A stretch of 27,744 nt of DNA, taken from NCBI GenBank assembly GCA_002391545.1, contig DGFF01000123.1, forward strand, positions 1 through 27,744, read 5' to 3'. Source of the DNA: Candidatus Fermentithermobacillaceae bacterium UBA3907. GTDB taxonomy: Bacteria > Bacillota > Sulfobacillia > Fermentithermobacillales > Fermentithermobacillaceae. The translations under genes were made by a program, and so were the position numbers. Shown here in pieces: positions 1-7,002 of the stretch; within the stretch, counting starts at the first letter, position 1, and each line of letters opens with the position of its first letter. Below the pieces are notes generated by a model. That model did no database searches. It saw nothing but the letters and a program-made list of their open reading frames with translations, and was not told where the DNA came from.

Positions 1-19
1 AGATGTGTATAAGAGACAG
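1..19. other. Tn5/Nextera mosaic-end adapter remnant (artefact)
   Basis: The first 19 bases, AGATGTGTATAAGAGACAG, are identical to the 19-bp Tn5 transposase mosaic end used in Nextera tagmentation libraries. The match sits exactly at the end of the sequence, and biological coding sequence (rpoN) continues in frame from base 20. It is therefore untrimmed adapter, not a natural Tn5 end. It creates a false GTG start at base 5 and five false residues (MYKRQ) on the rpoN fragment. Confidence 0.97.
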
Positions 20-658
20 AGCCTATCTTACTCCAACACCACTTACATAGTGCCTGACATCGTAGTGAAGAAGATAGAAAATGATTTCATTGTGATACTC
101 AACGATGCTGCTTTGCCTGCTATAAGGTGGAACCCGTATTACAAGAGATTACTGTTGGAGGGGGAGCGTGAAACCAGGGATTATCTCAATAATAAAGCAA
201 AAAGGGCATACTACCTTGCAAAGAGCATTGAGCAAAGAAGGATAACCATATCGAAAGTCATGGGTAGCATATTGAAACGTCAGAAACGTTTCTTTGCTGA
301 AGGACCTGAACATCTTGAACCTATGACTCTCAACGATATAGCAGAGGAACTTGGAATTCACCCTTCTACTGTGTCGAGGGCAGTATCAGGCAAGTATGTA
401 GAAACTCCTTTCGGGTTGTTTCCCTGCAAGATGCTTTTTAGCCCTGGGGTAGGAGCACGAGGTGAGGAGGTTTCTCAATACAACATCAAAAAAGGCATTG
501 AAGAAATAGTTAGCCAAGAAGATCCGAGGAACCCTCTTACCGACGATCAAATCAGGGAAGTTTTATCTGAAAGCGGAATTGATATCGCAAGGCGTACTGT
601 AGCTAAGTATCGTTCTCAACTAGGTATCCCGGCTTCAAACCGGAGGAAGAGGTTGTGA
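20..658 (+). CDS. rpoN: RNA polymerase sigma-54 factor RpoN, C-terminal part (5' truncated)
   Basis: This is the C-terminal part, about 212 residues, of sigma-54, which directs RNA polymerase to -24/-12 promoters that need enhancer-binding ATPases. The start of the fragment matches the core-binding domain (YIVPDIVVKK, then ILNDAALPAI). A helix-turn-helix follows (MTLNDIAEELGIHPSTVSRAVSGKYVETPFGLFP). The diagnostic RpoN box, ARRTVAKYRS, is at bases 587-616 and contacts the -24 element. The N-terminal activator-interacting region and the start codon lie outside the window. The open frame reaches base 5 only through adapter sequence, so no real start is visible. The gene ends 122 bases before rnfC. 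That gap contains only a weak CGGAG/CTCCG inverted repeat and no convincing terminator. Confidence 0.95.
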   Translation, partial: SLSYSNTTYIVPDIVVKKIENDFIVILNDAALPAIRWNPYYKRLLLEGERETRDYLNNKAKRAYYLAKSIEQRRITISKVMGSILKRQKRFFAEGPEHLEPMTLNDIAEELGIHPSTVSRAVSGKYVETPFGLFPCKMLFSPGVGARGEEVSQYNIKKGIEEIVSQEDPRNPLTDDQIREVLSESGIDIARRTVAKYRSQLGIPASNRRKRL

Positions 659-780
659 CGCTCCGTTTAATACCTTCCAATGACCTTCAAGTAAAGTTTT
701 TTGTAAATGCGAATCCATTGTTATGGTAGAATTCATAATAGATTTATTGTTAACTAAAGGTTGCAATTGAGGTGGTGCTA

Positions 781-2112
781 GTGATTACCATAAAAAAGGT
801 TTTCGGAGGCGTAGATGTTCCGGGCAAGAAGGAACTGTCTAAAGATTGTCCCATAGAGTTTGCTGGAATTCCTGGGGAAGTTGTGCTTTTTTTATCTCAA
901 CATACGGGTGCTCCGTCGAACCCTATTGTTAAACCTAAAGACAAAGTATTGAGGGGTCAGATGATAGCTGAGCCCCAAGGAACGGTGAGCGCCGCTTTGC
1001 ATGCGCCGACTTCGGGAGTTATAAAGGCTATAGAACCTAGGTTTCATCCTGTGCAAGCGCGAATGGCAGATGCGATTATTTTGCAGCCTGACGGAGAACA
1101 TGTTTCTGACGAGAGCGTAAAACCACTGGCGTCCGATTTGGAGGATCTTACACCTGAAGCAATTAGAACAATTGCTAGACAAATGGGACTTGTAGGTCTC
1201 GGCGGGGCAGCTTTTCCTACCGCTGTAAAACTAGCTCCTCCTGAAAACAAACCTATAGATACGTATCTTTTGAACGGCGCAGAATGCGAGCCTTACCTGA
1301 CGGCTGATCAAAGATTGATGACAGAAGAAGCTGAAAAGGTCATCTTTGGGTTTAGGGCCTTTATGAAAGCTTCGGGGGCGTCTAGAGGGATAGTTTGTAT
1401 AGAGGATAACAAGCCTGATTCTATTGAAGCCATGAAGCGCGCTATACAACCGTATAGCGAGATCGAACTAGCTGTGCTTACTTCTCGTTACCCGAGGGGA
1501 GGAGAAAAACAACTCATTCAAGCGGTCCTAGGCAGAGAGGTGCCTCCACCTCCCGGACTTCCCCTTGATGTAGGGGTCATTGTTTCAAATGTGGGTACTG
1601 CTTATGCTATGGCAGAGAGCATTTTGGAAGGTTTGCCCCTAATCGAAAGGATTGTGACCGTTACAGGTGAAGGAGTGGCAAAACCATCTAATTTCAAAGC
1701 TCTTATAGGTACTCCCTTGTCGTTTCTAATTGACAAGGCGGGAGGTTTCAACGGTACTCCTCGAAAGGTTATAATGGGTGGGCCTATGATGGGCGCAGCT
1801 CTTAGAGATACAAACGTTCCAATTGTAAAAGGCACGTCAGGGATTCTAGTATTTAATGTAGACCAGGTTGTAGAGGAGCCGATTCTACCGTGCATACGTT
1901 GTGGAAAGTGTGTTGATGTATGTCCCATGCGTATACAGCCCTTGTGGATAGCTGCTTATTCAGAGAGAGGACTTATGGAACAGGCAGAGAATGCTCGGGC
2001 TATGGATTGTTGCGAGTGCGGTGCATGTGCGTTTGCCTGCCCAGCAAAGCGGCCATTGGTCCAATGGATAAAGCTGGCAAAGGCTGAAATTACGGCGATG
2101 AGAAGAGCCTGA
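781..2112 (+). CDS. rnfC: Rnf electron transport complex subunit RnfC
   Basis: RnfC is the peripheral, cytoplasmic NADH/NAD+-reacting subunit of the ferredoxin:NAD+ oxidoreductase (Rnf) complex. Visible features are a biotin/lipoyl-like N-terminal segment, the 51-kDa-type nucleotide/FMN region (MGLVGLGGAAFPTAVKL, then GAECEPYLTADQRLM), and two C-terminal [4Fe-4S] motifs (CIRCGKCVDVCP and CCECGACAFACP). The length of about 443 residues is normal for the family. I chose GTG at 781, because the GAGGTGG at 769-775 is correctly spaced for it. The frame is also open from GTG codons at 772 and 775, but these overlap that Shine-Dalgarno. RnfC is the first gene of the rnf operon. The 122-base gap before it probably holds the promoter, but I could not identify a well-spaced one. 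Confidence 0.95.
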   Translation: MITIKKVFGGVDVPGKKELSKDCPIEFAGIPGEVVLFLSQHTGAPSNPIVKPKDKVLRGQMIAEPQGTVSAALHAPTSGVIKAIEPRFHPVQARMADAIILQPDGEHVSDESVKPLASDLEDLTPEAIRTIARQMGLVGLGGAAFPTAVKLAPPENKPIDTYLLNGAECEPYLTADQRLMTEEAEKVIFGFRAFMKASGASRGIVCIEDNKPDSIEAMKRAIQPYSEIELAVLTSRYPRGGEKQLIQAVLGREVPPPPGLPLDVGVIVSNVGTAYAMAESILEGLPLIERIVTVTGEGVAKPSNFKALIGTPLSFLIDKAGGFNGTPRKVIMGGPMMGAALRDTNVPIVKGTSGILVFNVDQVVEEPILPCIRCGKCVDVCPMRIQPLWIAAYSERGLMEQAENARAMDCCECGACAFACPAKRPLVQWIKLAKAEITAMRRA

Positions 2113-2151
2113 TGAGTTTGTTGCCATGCAAGAAGAGACGGAGGTATTGAG

Positions 2152-3141
2152 ATGGACGATAAACTACTCATAACACCGGCGCCCCATATAAGTAGCGTTA
2201 AGACTGTAAGAGGGATCATGTTAGATGTGGTAATATCTCTTCTTCCTGCTACTTTGGCTGGGATAATTATATTTGGGATCAGATCTTTGCAGCTGGTACT
2301 CGCTTCTGTGATTGCCGCTGTTGCCGCCGAAGCGATTTATCAGAAGGTTGCGAAAAAACCTGTAACTGTGAACGATATGTCTGCAGTTGTAACAGGGCTT
2401 CTTCTGGCGTTGACTTTGCCCCCTGATGCTCCTATATGGATACCTATCATAGGGTCCGCGTTCGCAATTATCGTCGCGAAGCAGATATTTGGTGGTTTAG
2501 GTACTAATTTTGTAAACCCTGCCCTGGCTGGAAGAGCTTTTATAGTAGCTGCTTGGCCTTTGCATATGACTCAAGACTGGCTAAATCCGATGACCCATGA
2601 TGCAATTACAGGTGCTACGCCTTTGGCTGTCTTCAACAATACAGGCACCACTAGCTTGGGGGTTAAGGATTTGCTTCTAGGTTTGAGAGCAGGTTCCTTA
2701 GGGGAAACGTGTATAATTGCCCTTTTGGCTGGGGGGATATACCTGATAGCCCGAGACGTAATTGACTGGAGAATTCCCGTCGGGTACCTGGGAACTCTCG
2801 CCTTGGGCACTTGGATTTTTGGGAGCCCTAACGGGTTTTTCCAAGGGGATTGGCTAAGCGGTATATTGCTTGGTGGAGCTGTCTTAGGTTCCATTTTTAT
2901 GGCTACAGATTACGTGACTTCACCTGTTACTCCTACAGGGCGGTTTTACATGGGGGTCGGAGCTGGAATTATAACGTTGCTAATAAGGGTGTGGGGCGGT
3001 TATCCTGAAGGAGTTACTTATGCTATCTTATTTATGAATCTAGTTACGCCGCTTATAGATAAGTATGTAGTGCCAAAGTATTACGGTTACATGCATGATA
3101 TTCAGGCCAGAAAAGCTGCTGCAGGAGGTGGAACTAAATGA
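2152..3141 (+). CDS. rnfD: Rnf electron transport complex subunit RnfD
   Basis: RnfD is an integral membrane subunit related to NqrB that carries covalently bound FMN and lies in the ion-translocating path. The 329-residue protein has about nine or ten hydrophobic segments. It contains the flavinylation signature DAITGATPLA, where Thr156 (the second Thr of TGAT) is the expected phosphoester-FMN attachment residue. The family motif GSIFMATDYVTSPVTPTGR is near residues 246-264. The ATG start has GGAGG about 9 bases upstream. The stop overlaps the rnfE start (ATGA). In the usual rnfCDGEAB order rnfG would come next, but here rnfE follows directly. Confidence 0.95.
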   Translation: MDDKLLITPAPHISSVKTVRGIMLDVVISLLPATLAGIIIFGIRSLQLVLASVIAAVAAEAIYQKVAKKPVTVNDMSAVVTGLLLALTLPPDAPIWIPIIGSAFAIIVAKQIFGGLGTNFVNPALAGRAFIVAAWPLHMTQDWLNPMTHDAITGATPLAVFNNTGTTSLGVKDLLLGLRAGSLGETCIIALLAGGIYLIARDVIDWRIPVGYLGTLALGTWIFGSPNGFFQGDWLSGILLGGAVLGSIFMATDYVTSPVTPTGRFYMGVGAGIITLLIRVWGGYPEGVTYAILFMNLVTPLIDKYVVPKYYGYMHDIQARKAAAGGGTK

Positions 3142-3767
3142 AAGAATCCAAATCATCTCTGGGCTTTGATTTTATAAAAGGGTTTATACAAGAAAACCCT
3201 ACTTTTGCACTGGCCATAGGAATGTGTCCTACCCTAGCCGTTACTACTAGCGTGGTTAACGGTTTCTGGATGGGCATTGCAGTGCTATTTGTACTGACTT
3301 TTGCCAACGTATTTGTTTCCCTTCTTAGAAATTTCATACCTGACGAAATAAGGATTCCAATATTTGTAATACTAATTGCGACTCCAGTTGTAATCGTAGA
3401 GTTAGTGATGAAAGCATATCTTCCTGCCATTTATGAAGTTTTAGGCATTTTCGTTCCGCTTATAGTGGTAAACTGCATCATCATAGCCCGTGCTGAGGCT
3501 TTTGCGTACAGGAATCCTGTCATGAATTCCCTTATGGATGGCCTTGGGATAGGCGCTGCGTTTACTGTAAATCTCATGATCGTAGGGGGTATAAGAGAAT
3601 TTTTGGGCACTGGCCAAATTGTCTTTGGAAGCGCTGCGTTTCCTTCAGTGCCTTTTTTCGAACCTGCTGCCGTTATGCTGACGCCACCGGGCGGATTTAT
3701 AACGTTAGGGATTTTAATGGCCCTTTTCAATGTGACCATAGGGGCTAAAGGGAAAACAAATGATTAA
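3138..3767 (+). CDS. rnfE: Rnf electron transport complex subunit RnfE
   Basis: RnfE is one of the two paired six-helix membrane subunits (RnfA/RnfE) that form the ion-conducting core and hold an iron-sulfur centre between them. The 209-residue protein shows the RnfE pattern: GFIQENPTFALAIGMCPTLA near the N-terminus with Cys at the half-helix, NFIPDEIRIPIFVILIAT, PLIVVNCIIIARAEAFA with the second Cys, and GGIREFLGTGQ. These features separate it from RnfA. The ATG overlaps the rnfD stop by four bases, so the two are translationally coupled. There is no room for an rnfG between them. Confidence 0.94.
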   Translation: MKESKSSLGFDFIKGFIQENPTFALAIGMCPTLAVTTSVVNGFWMGIAVLFVLTFANVFVSLLRNFIPDEIRIPIFVILIATPVVIVELVMKAYLPAIYEVLGIFVPLIVVNCIIIARAEAFAYRNPVMNSLMDGLGIGAAFTVNLMIVGGIREFLGTGQIVFGSAAFPSVPFFEPAAVMLTPPGGFITLGILMALFNVTIGAKGKTND

Positions 3768-3784
3768 AACAGTTTTACTGAATG

Positions 3785-3807
3785 AGATCTCTAAAGGGGA
3801 GGGATCT
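3785..3807 (+). promoter_or_regulatory. Hairpin over the rnfA ribosome binding site
   Basis: In the rnfE-rnfA gap the arm AGATCTCT (3785-3792) can pair with AGGGATCT (3800-3807) around the 7-base loop AAAGGGG. All eight positions pair, with one G-U. The Shine-Dalgarno of rnfA (GGGGAGG, within about 3796-3803) lies in the loop and 3' arm, and the GTG start at 3810 is two bases after the stem. The structure could limit or time rnfA translation relative to rnfE. The pairing is seen directly; the regulatory role is inference. Confidence 0.4.
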
Positions 3808-3809
3808 AC

Positions 3810-4394
3810 GTGTCGATCATAGCCATAATAATAGGTGGAGTTCTCGTCAACAACTTTATTTTCATGCAATACCTAGGCATATGTCCTTTCATAGGTGTTT
3901 CACAGAATTTAGAAACTGCAATGGGGATGTCAGGGGCAGTAGTGTTTGTGATGACCATAGCGTCTGCGGTTACAGCCGCATTTGAACAGTTCGTGTTAGC
4001 CAGGTTTGGGCTAGAGTACTTGAGAACGATCGCGTATATACTTGTTATAGCCGCTTTTGTGCAATTGGTAGAGATATTTATGAAAAAGACGTTGCCTGGA
4101 TTGTACAAAGCTTTGGGTATATACCTTCCTCTGATTACTACCAACTGTGCAGTTCTAGGTGTTACCATGTTGAACGTAAGGCAGGGGTACGGTATTTTAA
4201 TGAGTACTATAAATGGGTTTGCTGGCGCCCTTGGCTGGAGTTTGGCCATAATCATATTTGCTGGCATAAGAGAAAGATGGCAGCTTATGGATATTCCTCC
4301 TGCACTGGAGGGTTTCCCGCTGGCTCTTATATCAACGGGACTTATGTCTTTGGCATTTCTGGGTTTTGTAGGATTGTTCAAAGGTTTGTTTTAA
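3810..4394 (+). CDS. rnfA: Rnf electron transport complex subunit RnfA
   Basis: RnfA is the membrane partner of RnfE, with inverted topology, in the core of the Rnf complex. The 194-residue protein carries the family signatures IGGVLVNNFIFMQYLGICPFIGVSQ near the N-terminus and LGIYLPLITTNCAVLGV in the middle, each with the conserved Cys. About six transmembrane helices are visible. The start is GTG with GGGGAGG upstream, and that site lies in a potential hairpin. The 42-base gap after rnfE is one of the longest inside the operon. Confidence 0.94.
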   Translation: MSIIAIIIGGVLVNNFIFMQYLGICPFIGVSQNLETAMGMSGAVVFVMTIASAVTAAFEQFVLARFGLEYLRTIAYILVIAAFVQLVEIFMKKTLPGLYKALGIYLPLITTNCAVLGVTMLNVRQGYGILMSTINGFAGALGWSLAIIIFAGIRERWQLMDIPPALEGFPLALISTGLMSLAFLGFVGLFKGLF

Positions 4395-4412
4395 CAAAAG
4401 GAGGGGCTACTG

Positions 4413-5225
4413 TTGCTTAATGCGATTATTGCGTTAGGAATAGCTGGTCTTGTCTTCGGCGCTATGTTGGCCCTGGCTGCTGAGAAGTTCAAGGTTGAAC
4501 AGGACCCAAGAATGCTGGAGATTTTGAATGTACTGCCAGGTGCTAACTGTGGCGCATGTGGTTTTCCAGGTTGTTCAGGGTTAGCAGAGGCAATAGCTCG
4601 CGGGGAAGCCCCTGCAAACGCGTGCGTCCCAGGTGGAAAGGCTGCCGCAGAGGCCATTTCTAAAATCATGAACGTTGACGTCGCTGAATCTATGTCCGAA
4701 GTTGCAGTGGTATATTGTCAAGGCCATGAACATAATGCTGAGATTAGCGCACAGTATCATGGGGTCACCAGCTGCAAAGGTGCAAACATGTTAGGTGGGC
4801 ATAAGAGTTGTGCCTATGGGTGTTTGGGTTTTGGGGATTGTGTAAAAGCGTGTCCTTTTGGGGCAATGTACATGTCTGAAGAGGGGTTACCTGTCGTTAT
4901 TAAAGAAAAGTGCACAGGTTGCGGTGCCTGCGCAAAAGCGTGCCCCAGAGGGATTATTGATCTGGTTCCTCCAGACAAAGACGTACATATTCTGTGCAGA
5001 TCTTTCGACAAAGGACCCTCGGTTCGGAAATATTGCAAGGTTGGTTGTATTGCCTGCCAGTTGTGTGTGAGGTCATGTCCACAGGAAGCCATATCTATGG
5101 ATAAGGGTACTTTAGCCAAGATCGATTATTCCCTTTGCGACAACTGTGGGATTTGTGCAACCAAGTGTCCTACTGGAGCTATTCGTGATGAAAGCGCGGT
5201 CAGTCGAGAAGAGGTAAGCGCCTAG
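4413..5225 (+). CDS. rnfB: Rnf electron transport complex subunit RnfB, polyferredoxin
   Basis: RnfB is the likely entry point for electrons from reduced ferredoxin. The 270-residue protein begins with one membrane anchor (residues about 3-23). A [4Fe-4S] domain follows with Cys46, Cys49, Cys54 and Cys71 (NCGACGFPGC...C). Four ferredoxin-type CxxCxxCxxxC-like motifs come next: around 137-147, 167-177, 212-222 and 242-252. This cysteine-rich form is typical of Clostridia. The start is TTG with a strong AAAGGAGGGG upstream. RnfB is the last rnf gene. A 123-base gap follows, with a weak CGCA/TGCG stem before TTTTT and a second inverted repeat. Confidence 0.95.
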   Translation: MLNAIIALGIAGLVFGAMLALAAEKFKVEQDPRMLEILNVLPGANCGACGFPGCSGLAEAIARGEAPANACVPGGKAAAEAISKIMNVDVAESMSEVAVVYCQGHEHNAEISAQYHGVTSCKGANMLGGHKSCAYGCLGFGDCVKACPFGAMYMSEEGLPVVIKEKCTGCGACAKACPRGIIDLVPPDKDVHILCRSFDKGPSVRKYCKVGCIACQLCVRSCPQEAISMDKGTLAKIDYSLCDNCGICATKCPTGAIRDESAVSREEVSA

Positions 5226-5274
5226 TTTGACTAATTGCTAGTAGTTCCGCAGGGCTTGCGTGCTTTTTGGAATG

Positions 5275-5303
5275 GGTTTGCAGGCGTAGCTAATGTGCAA
5301 ATC
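5275..5303 (+). repeat. Inverted repeat in the rnfB-DUF4321 gap
   Basis: GGTTTGCA (5275-5282) can pair with TGCAAATC (5296-5303) across a 13-base loop, with one G-U pair. No T-run follows, so it does not look like an intrinsic terminator. It may be an operator or an RNA structure ahead of the downstream small membrane protein. No function can be assigned from the sequence alone. Confidence 0.25.
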
Positions 5304-5348
5304 TGGATATGATGTGGATGATACCCACAAATTAGGGGGCTCAAGGTT

Positions 5349-5594
5349 ATGAGGAGACAAACCAGCACTTGGGTATGGGTGGTAGGCCTTTTGGCCGGCG
5401 CAATTGTAGGAAGTGTGATCGGTGAGGCCCTCTCAGGATTAGTGCCGCTTTTGGCCAAAGGGTTTGCCATAGGAATACAGCCACCTTTTCATGTGGATCT
5501 TAACGTAATTTCTCTTACTTTAGGATTCACTGTACATCTGAATATGGCAGGTGCGATATTGGTCCTTATTCTAGTTTTGTTCTTCGGGCGGTGA
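5349..5594 (+). CDS. Small two-helix membrane protein, DUF4321-type
   Basis: This is an 81-residue hydrophobic protein with two predicted membrane segments: WVWVVGLLAGAIVGSVIGEAL near the N-terminus and HLNMAGAILVLILVLFFG at the C-terminus. An amphipathic stretch with PPFHVDLNVISLTLGF links them. Sequence pattern, size and position directly before maf agree with the DUF4321 family found in Clostridia; its function is unknown. It has no FMN-binding motif and no cysteine, so it does not replace the missing RnfG. The ATG is preceded by a weak purine-rich site. The stop overlaps the first base pairs of maf. Confidence 0.75.
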   Translation: MRRQTSTWVWVVGLLAGAIVGSVIGEALSGLVPLLAKGFAIGIQPPFHVDLNVISLTLGFTVHLNMAGAILVLILVLFFGR

Positions 5595-6190
5595 GGAAAT
5601 TGCAGCTGATTCTGGCTTCTAGCTCACCGAGACGAAAGGAACTGCTAGAAGCGATAGGAATTGAACCGTTAATTATTCCTTCAGGTTTTGATGAGAGAAG
5701 CATCAATACAGAAGGAGTTTCACCCGAAAGACTTGTACGAACTTTTGCGGTGGAAAAGGCGAAAAAGGTAAGTCGTGAGCATCGGGACAGTTTGGTTTTG
5801 GGTGCAGATACAGTTGTTTACCTAAACGGAGAGATTTTAGGAAAGCCTCGGGATCGAGTTGAAGCCGCACGAATGCTGCAGAAATTGTCAGGACGAACCC
5901 ATAGAGTTTACACAGGAGTGGCTTTGTATGAGCCTGTAACTGGAGATATCATCTCGGATGTGGATTGCTCCTACGTAACTTTCAAAGAGTTGGATTCTGA
6001 TGAAATAAATTGGTACGTTGAAACAGATGAACCCATAGGAAAAGCCGGCGGATATGCGATTCAAGGTAGAGCTACCATATTTATCACTAGAGTTATTGGA
6101 GATTACACAAGTGTGATTGGGCTTCCTATGCCCAAATTCTACGAAATCTTGAAGAAGATTGGCATTGAACTTAGAAGTCTAATCTCATAA
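5591..6190 (+). CDS. maf: Maf family nucleotide pyrophosphatase
   Basis: Maf proteins hydrolyse non-canonical or modified nucleoside triphosphates such as dTTP/UTP or methylated forms, and in Bacillus they are linked to septum control. The 199-residue protein has the family motifs in order: LILASSSPRRKELLEAIG at the N-terminus, LVLGADTVVYLNGEILGKP in the middle, and SGRTHRVYTGVAL. The later segment WYVETDEPIGKAGGYAIQG forms the rest of the active site. I use the GTG at 5591, which overlaps the stop of the upstream gene and suggests coupling. TTG at 5600 is an alternative with the purine stretch GTGAGG ahead of it. The gene order maf-radC-mreBCD is widely conserved. Confidence 0.93.
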   Translation: MRKLQLILASSSPRRKELLEAIGIEPLIIPSGFDERSINTEGVSPERLVRTFAVEKAKKVSREHRDSLVLGADTVVYLNGEILGKPRDRVEAARMLQKLSGRTHRVYTGVALYEPVTGDIISDVDCSYVTFKELDSDEINWYVETDEPIGKAGGYAIQGRATIFITRVIGDYTSVIGLPMPKFYEILKKIGIELRSLIS

Positions 6191-6252
6191 GGGAATACTT
6201 GGGAATGGCTGCGAAGGAATAATAGGAGGTTTTTGCCATTACCCTTGATAAA

Positions 6253-6960
6253 TTGACAATCAAAGATTGGCCAGAACAAGAAAAACCGAGGGAGCGGTTG
6301 TTCTCCCTTGGCCCCTCTGCGCTTTCAGATGCAGAACTTTTGGCGATTTTGCTAGGCACAGGTAATAGGGAAGAGACGGCGCTTGATTTAGCTAAACGCT
6401 TATTGAGCTGGGGAATGAACGAGTACGGTCGCGGATTAGAGTTTCTAAAGGAAAGCTCGTTAGAAGAACTTATGTCTCTACAAGGCATCGGACCTGCTAA
6501 AGCAGCAAGGCTTAAAGCGTGTCTCGAGATTGCAAAGCGGTTAAATAAATTAGACGATTACAACGCTAAATCTGTGTTTCTAAGAAGTGGAAAAGATGTG
6601 TATGACCTAGTAAGGGAAGATATGGAGGAGTTAGATAGGGAACATTTTTGCATTATTATGCTCAATGTGAGAAATCAGGTTATCGCAAGAGAAGTAGTTT
6701 CGGTGGGTGGGTTGAATGCAGCCATAGTGCATCCGCGGGAAATATTTAAGAATTGCATAAAAAAGAGCGCTGCCGCAGTTATCCTTGTGCACAACCATCC
6801 GAGCGGCCAACCTGATCCGAGCGATGAAGATATTGCGGTAACCAAAAGGGTTATAGAAGCAGGTAGAATTGTTGGAATAGACGTGCTAGATCATGTAATA
6901 GTTGGGCATGGTCAATACATCAGCATGAGGGAGTCTTTTGCCAGCTGGTTTAAATGGTAA
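6253..6960 (+). CDS. radC: RadC family JAB/MPN-domain protein
   Basis: RadC proteins carry a metal-dependent JAB/MPN (JAMM) domain. The old DNA-repair assignment is unproven and the true role is unclear. The N-terminus has the UPF0758 pattern IKDWPEQEKPRERLFSLGPSALSDAELLAILLGTG. A helix-hairpin-helix region (LQGIGPAKAARLKACLEIAKR) follows. The JAMM motif is HNHPSGQPDPSDED near residues 174-187. The first usual start codon in this frame is TTG at 6253, but it has no ribosome binding site. The good site GGAGGT at 6225-6230 instead points to an in-frame ATT at 6238, with a stop just upstream at 6223. The true start may therefore be ATT, which would add five residues. Confidence 0.93.
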   Translation: MTIKDWPEQEKPRERLFSLGPSALSDAELLAILLGTGNREETALDLAKRLLSWGMNEYGRGLEFLKESSLEELMSLQGIGPAKAARLKACLEIAKRLNKLDDYNAKSVFLRSGKDVYDLVREDMEELDREHFCIIMLNVRNQVIAREVVSVGGLNAAIVHPREIFKNCIKKSAAAVILVHNHPSGQPDPSDEDIAVTKRVIEAGRIVGIDVLDHVIVGHGQYISMRESFASWFKW

Positions 6961-7002
6961 ATGGTTAGTTCATTGTTGCGACTGAGAGGAGAGTGAAGGA
7001 AG

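Noticed and set aside
5..19. GTG at base 5 as the true start of the rpoN fragment
   Set aside because: Bases 1-19 are Tn5 mosaic-end adapter. The gene is truncated and its real start is outside the window.
701..732. Sigma-A promoter TTGTAA (701) / TAGAAT (727) ahead of rnfC, and any -24/-12 sigma-54 promoter
   Set aside because: The spacing of 20 bases is outside the usual range, and no TGGCAC-N5-TTGC element is present in the gap.
3806..4381. Long minus-strand frame of 191 residues across rnfA
   Set aside because: It is the shadow of the conserved rnfA frame. It has no ribosome binding site and no recognisable domain.
5245..5272. Intrinsic terminator after rnfB (CGCA/TGCG stem before TTTTT)
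   Set aside because: The stem has only four base pairs and is not adjacent to the T-run in a convincing way.
5349..5594. DUF4321-type protein as a replacement for RnfG
   Set aside because: It is only 81 residues, with two membrane helices, no flavinylation motif (S/T-GAT-x-x-T/S) and no cysteine.
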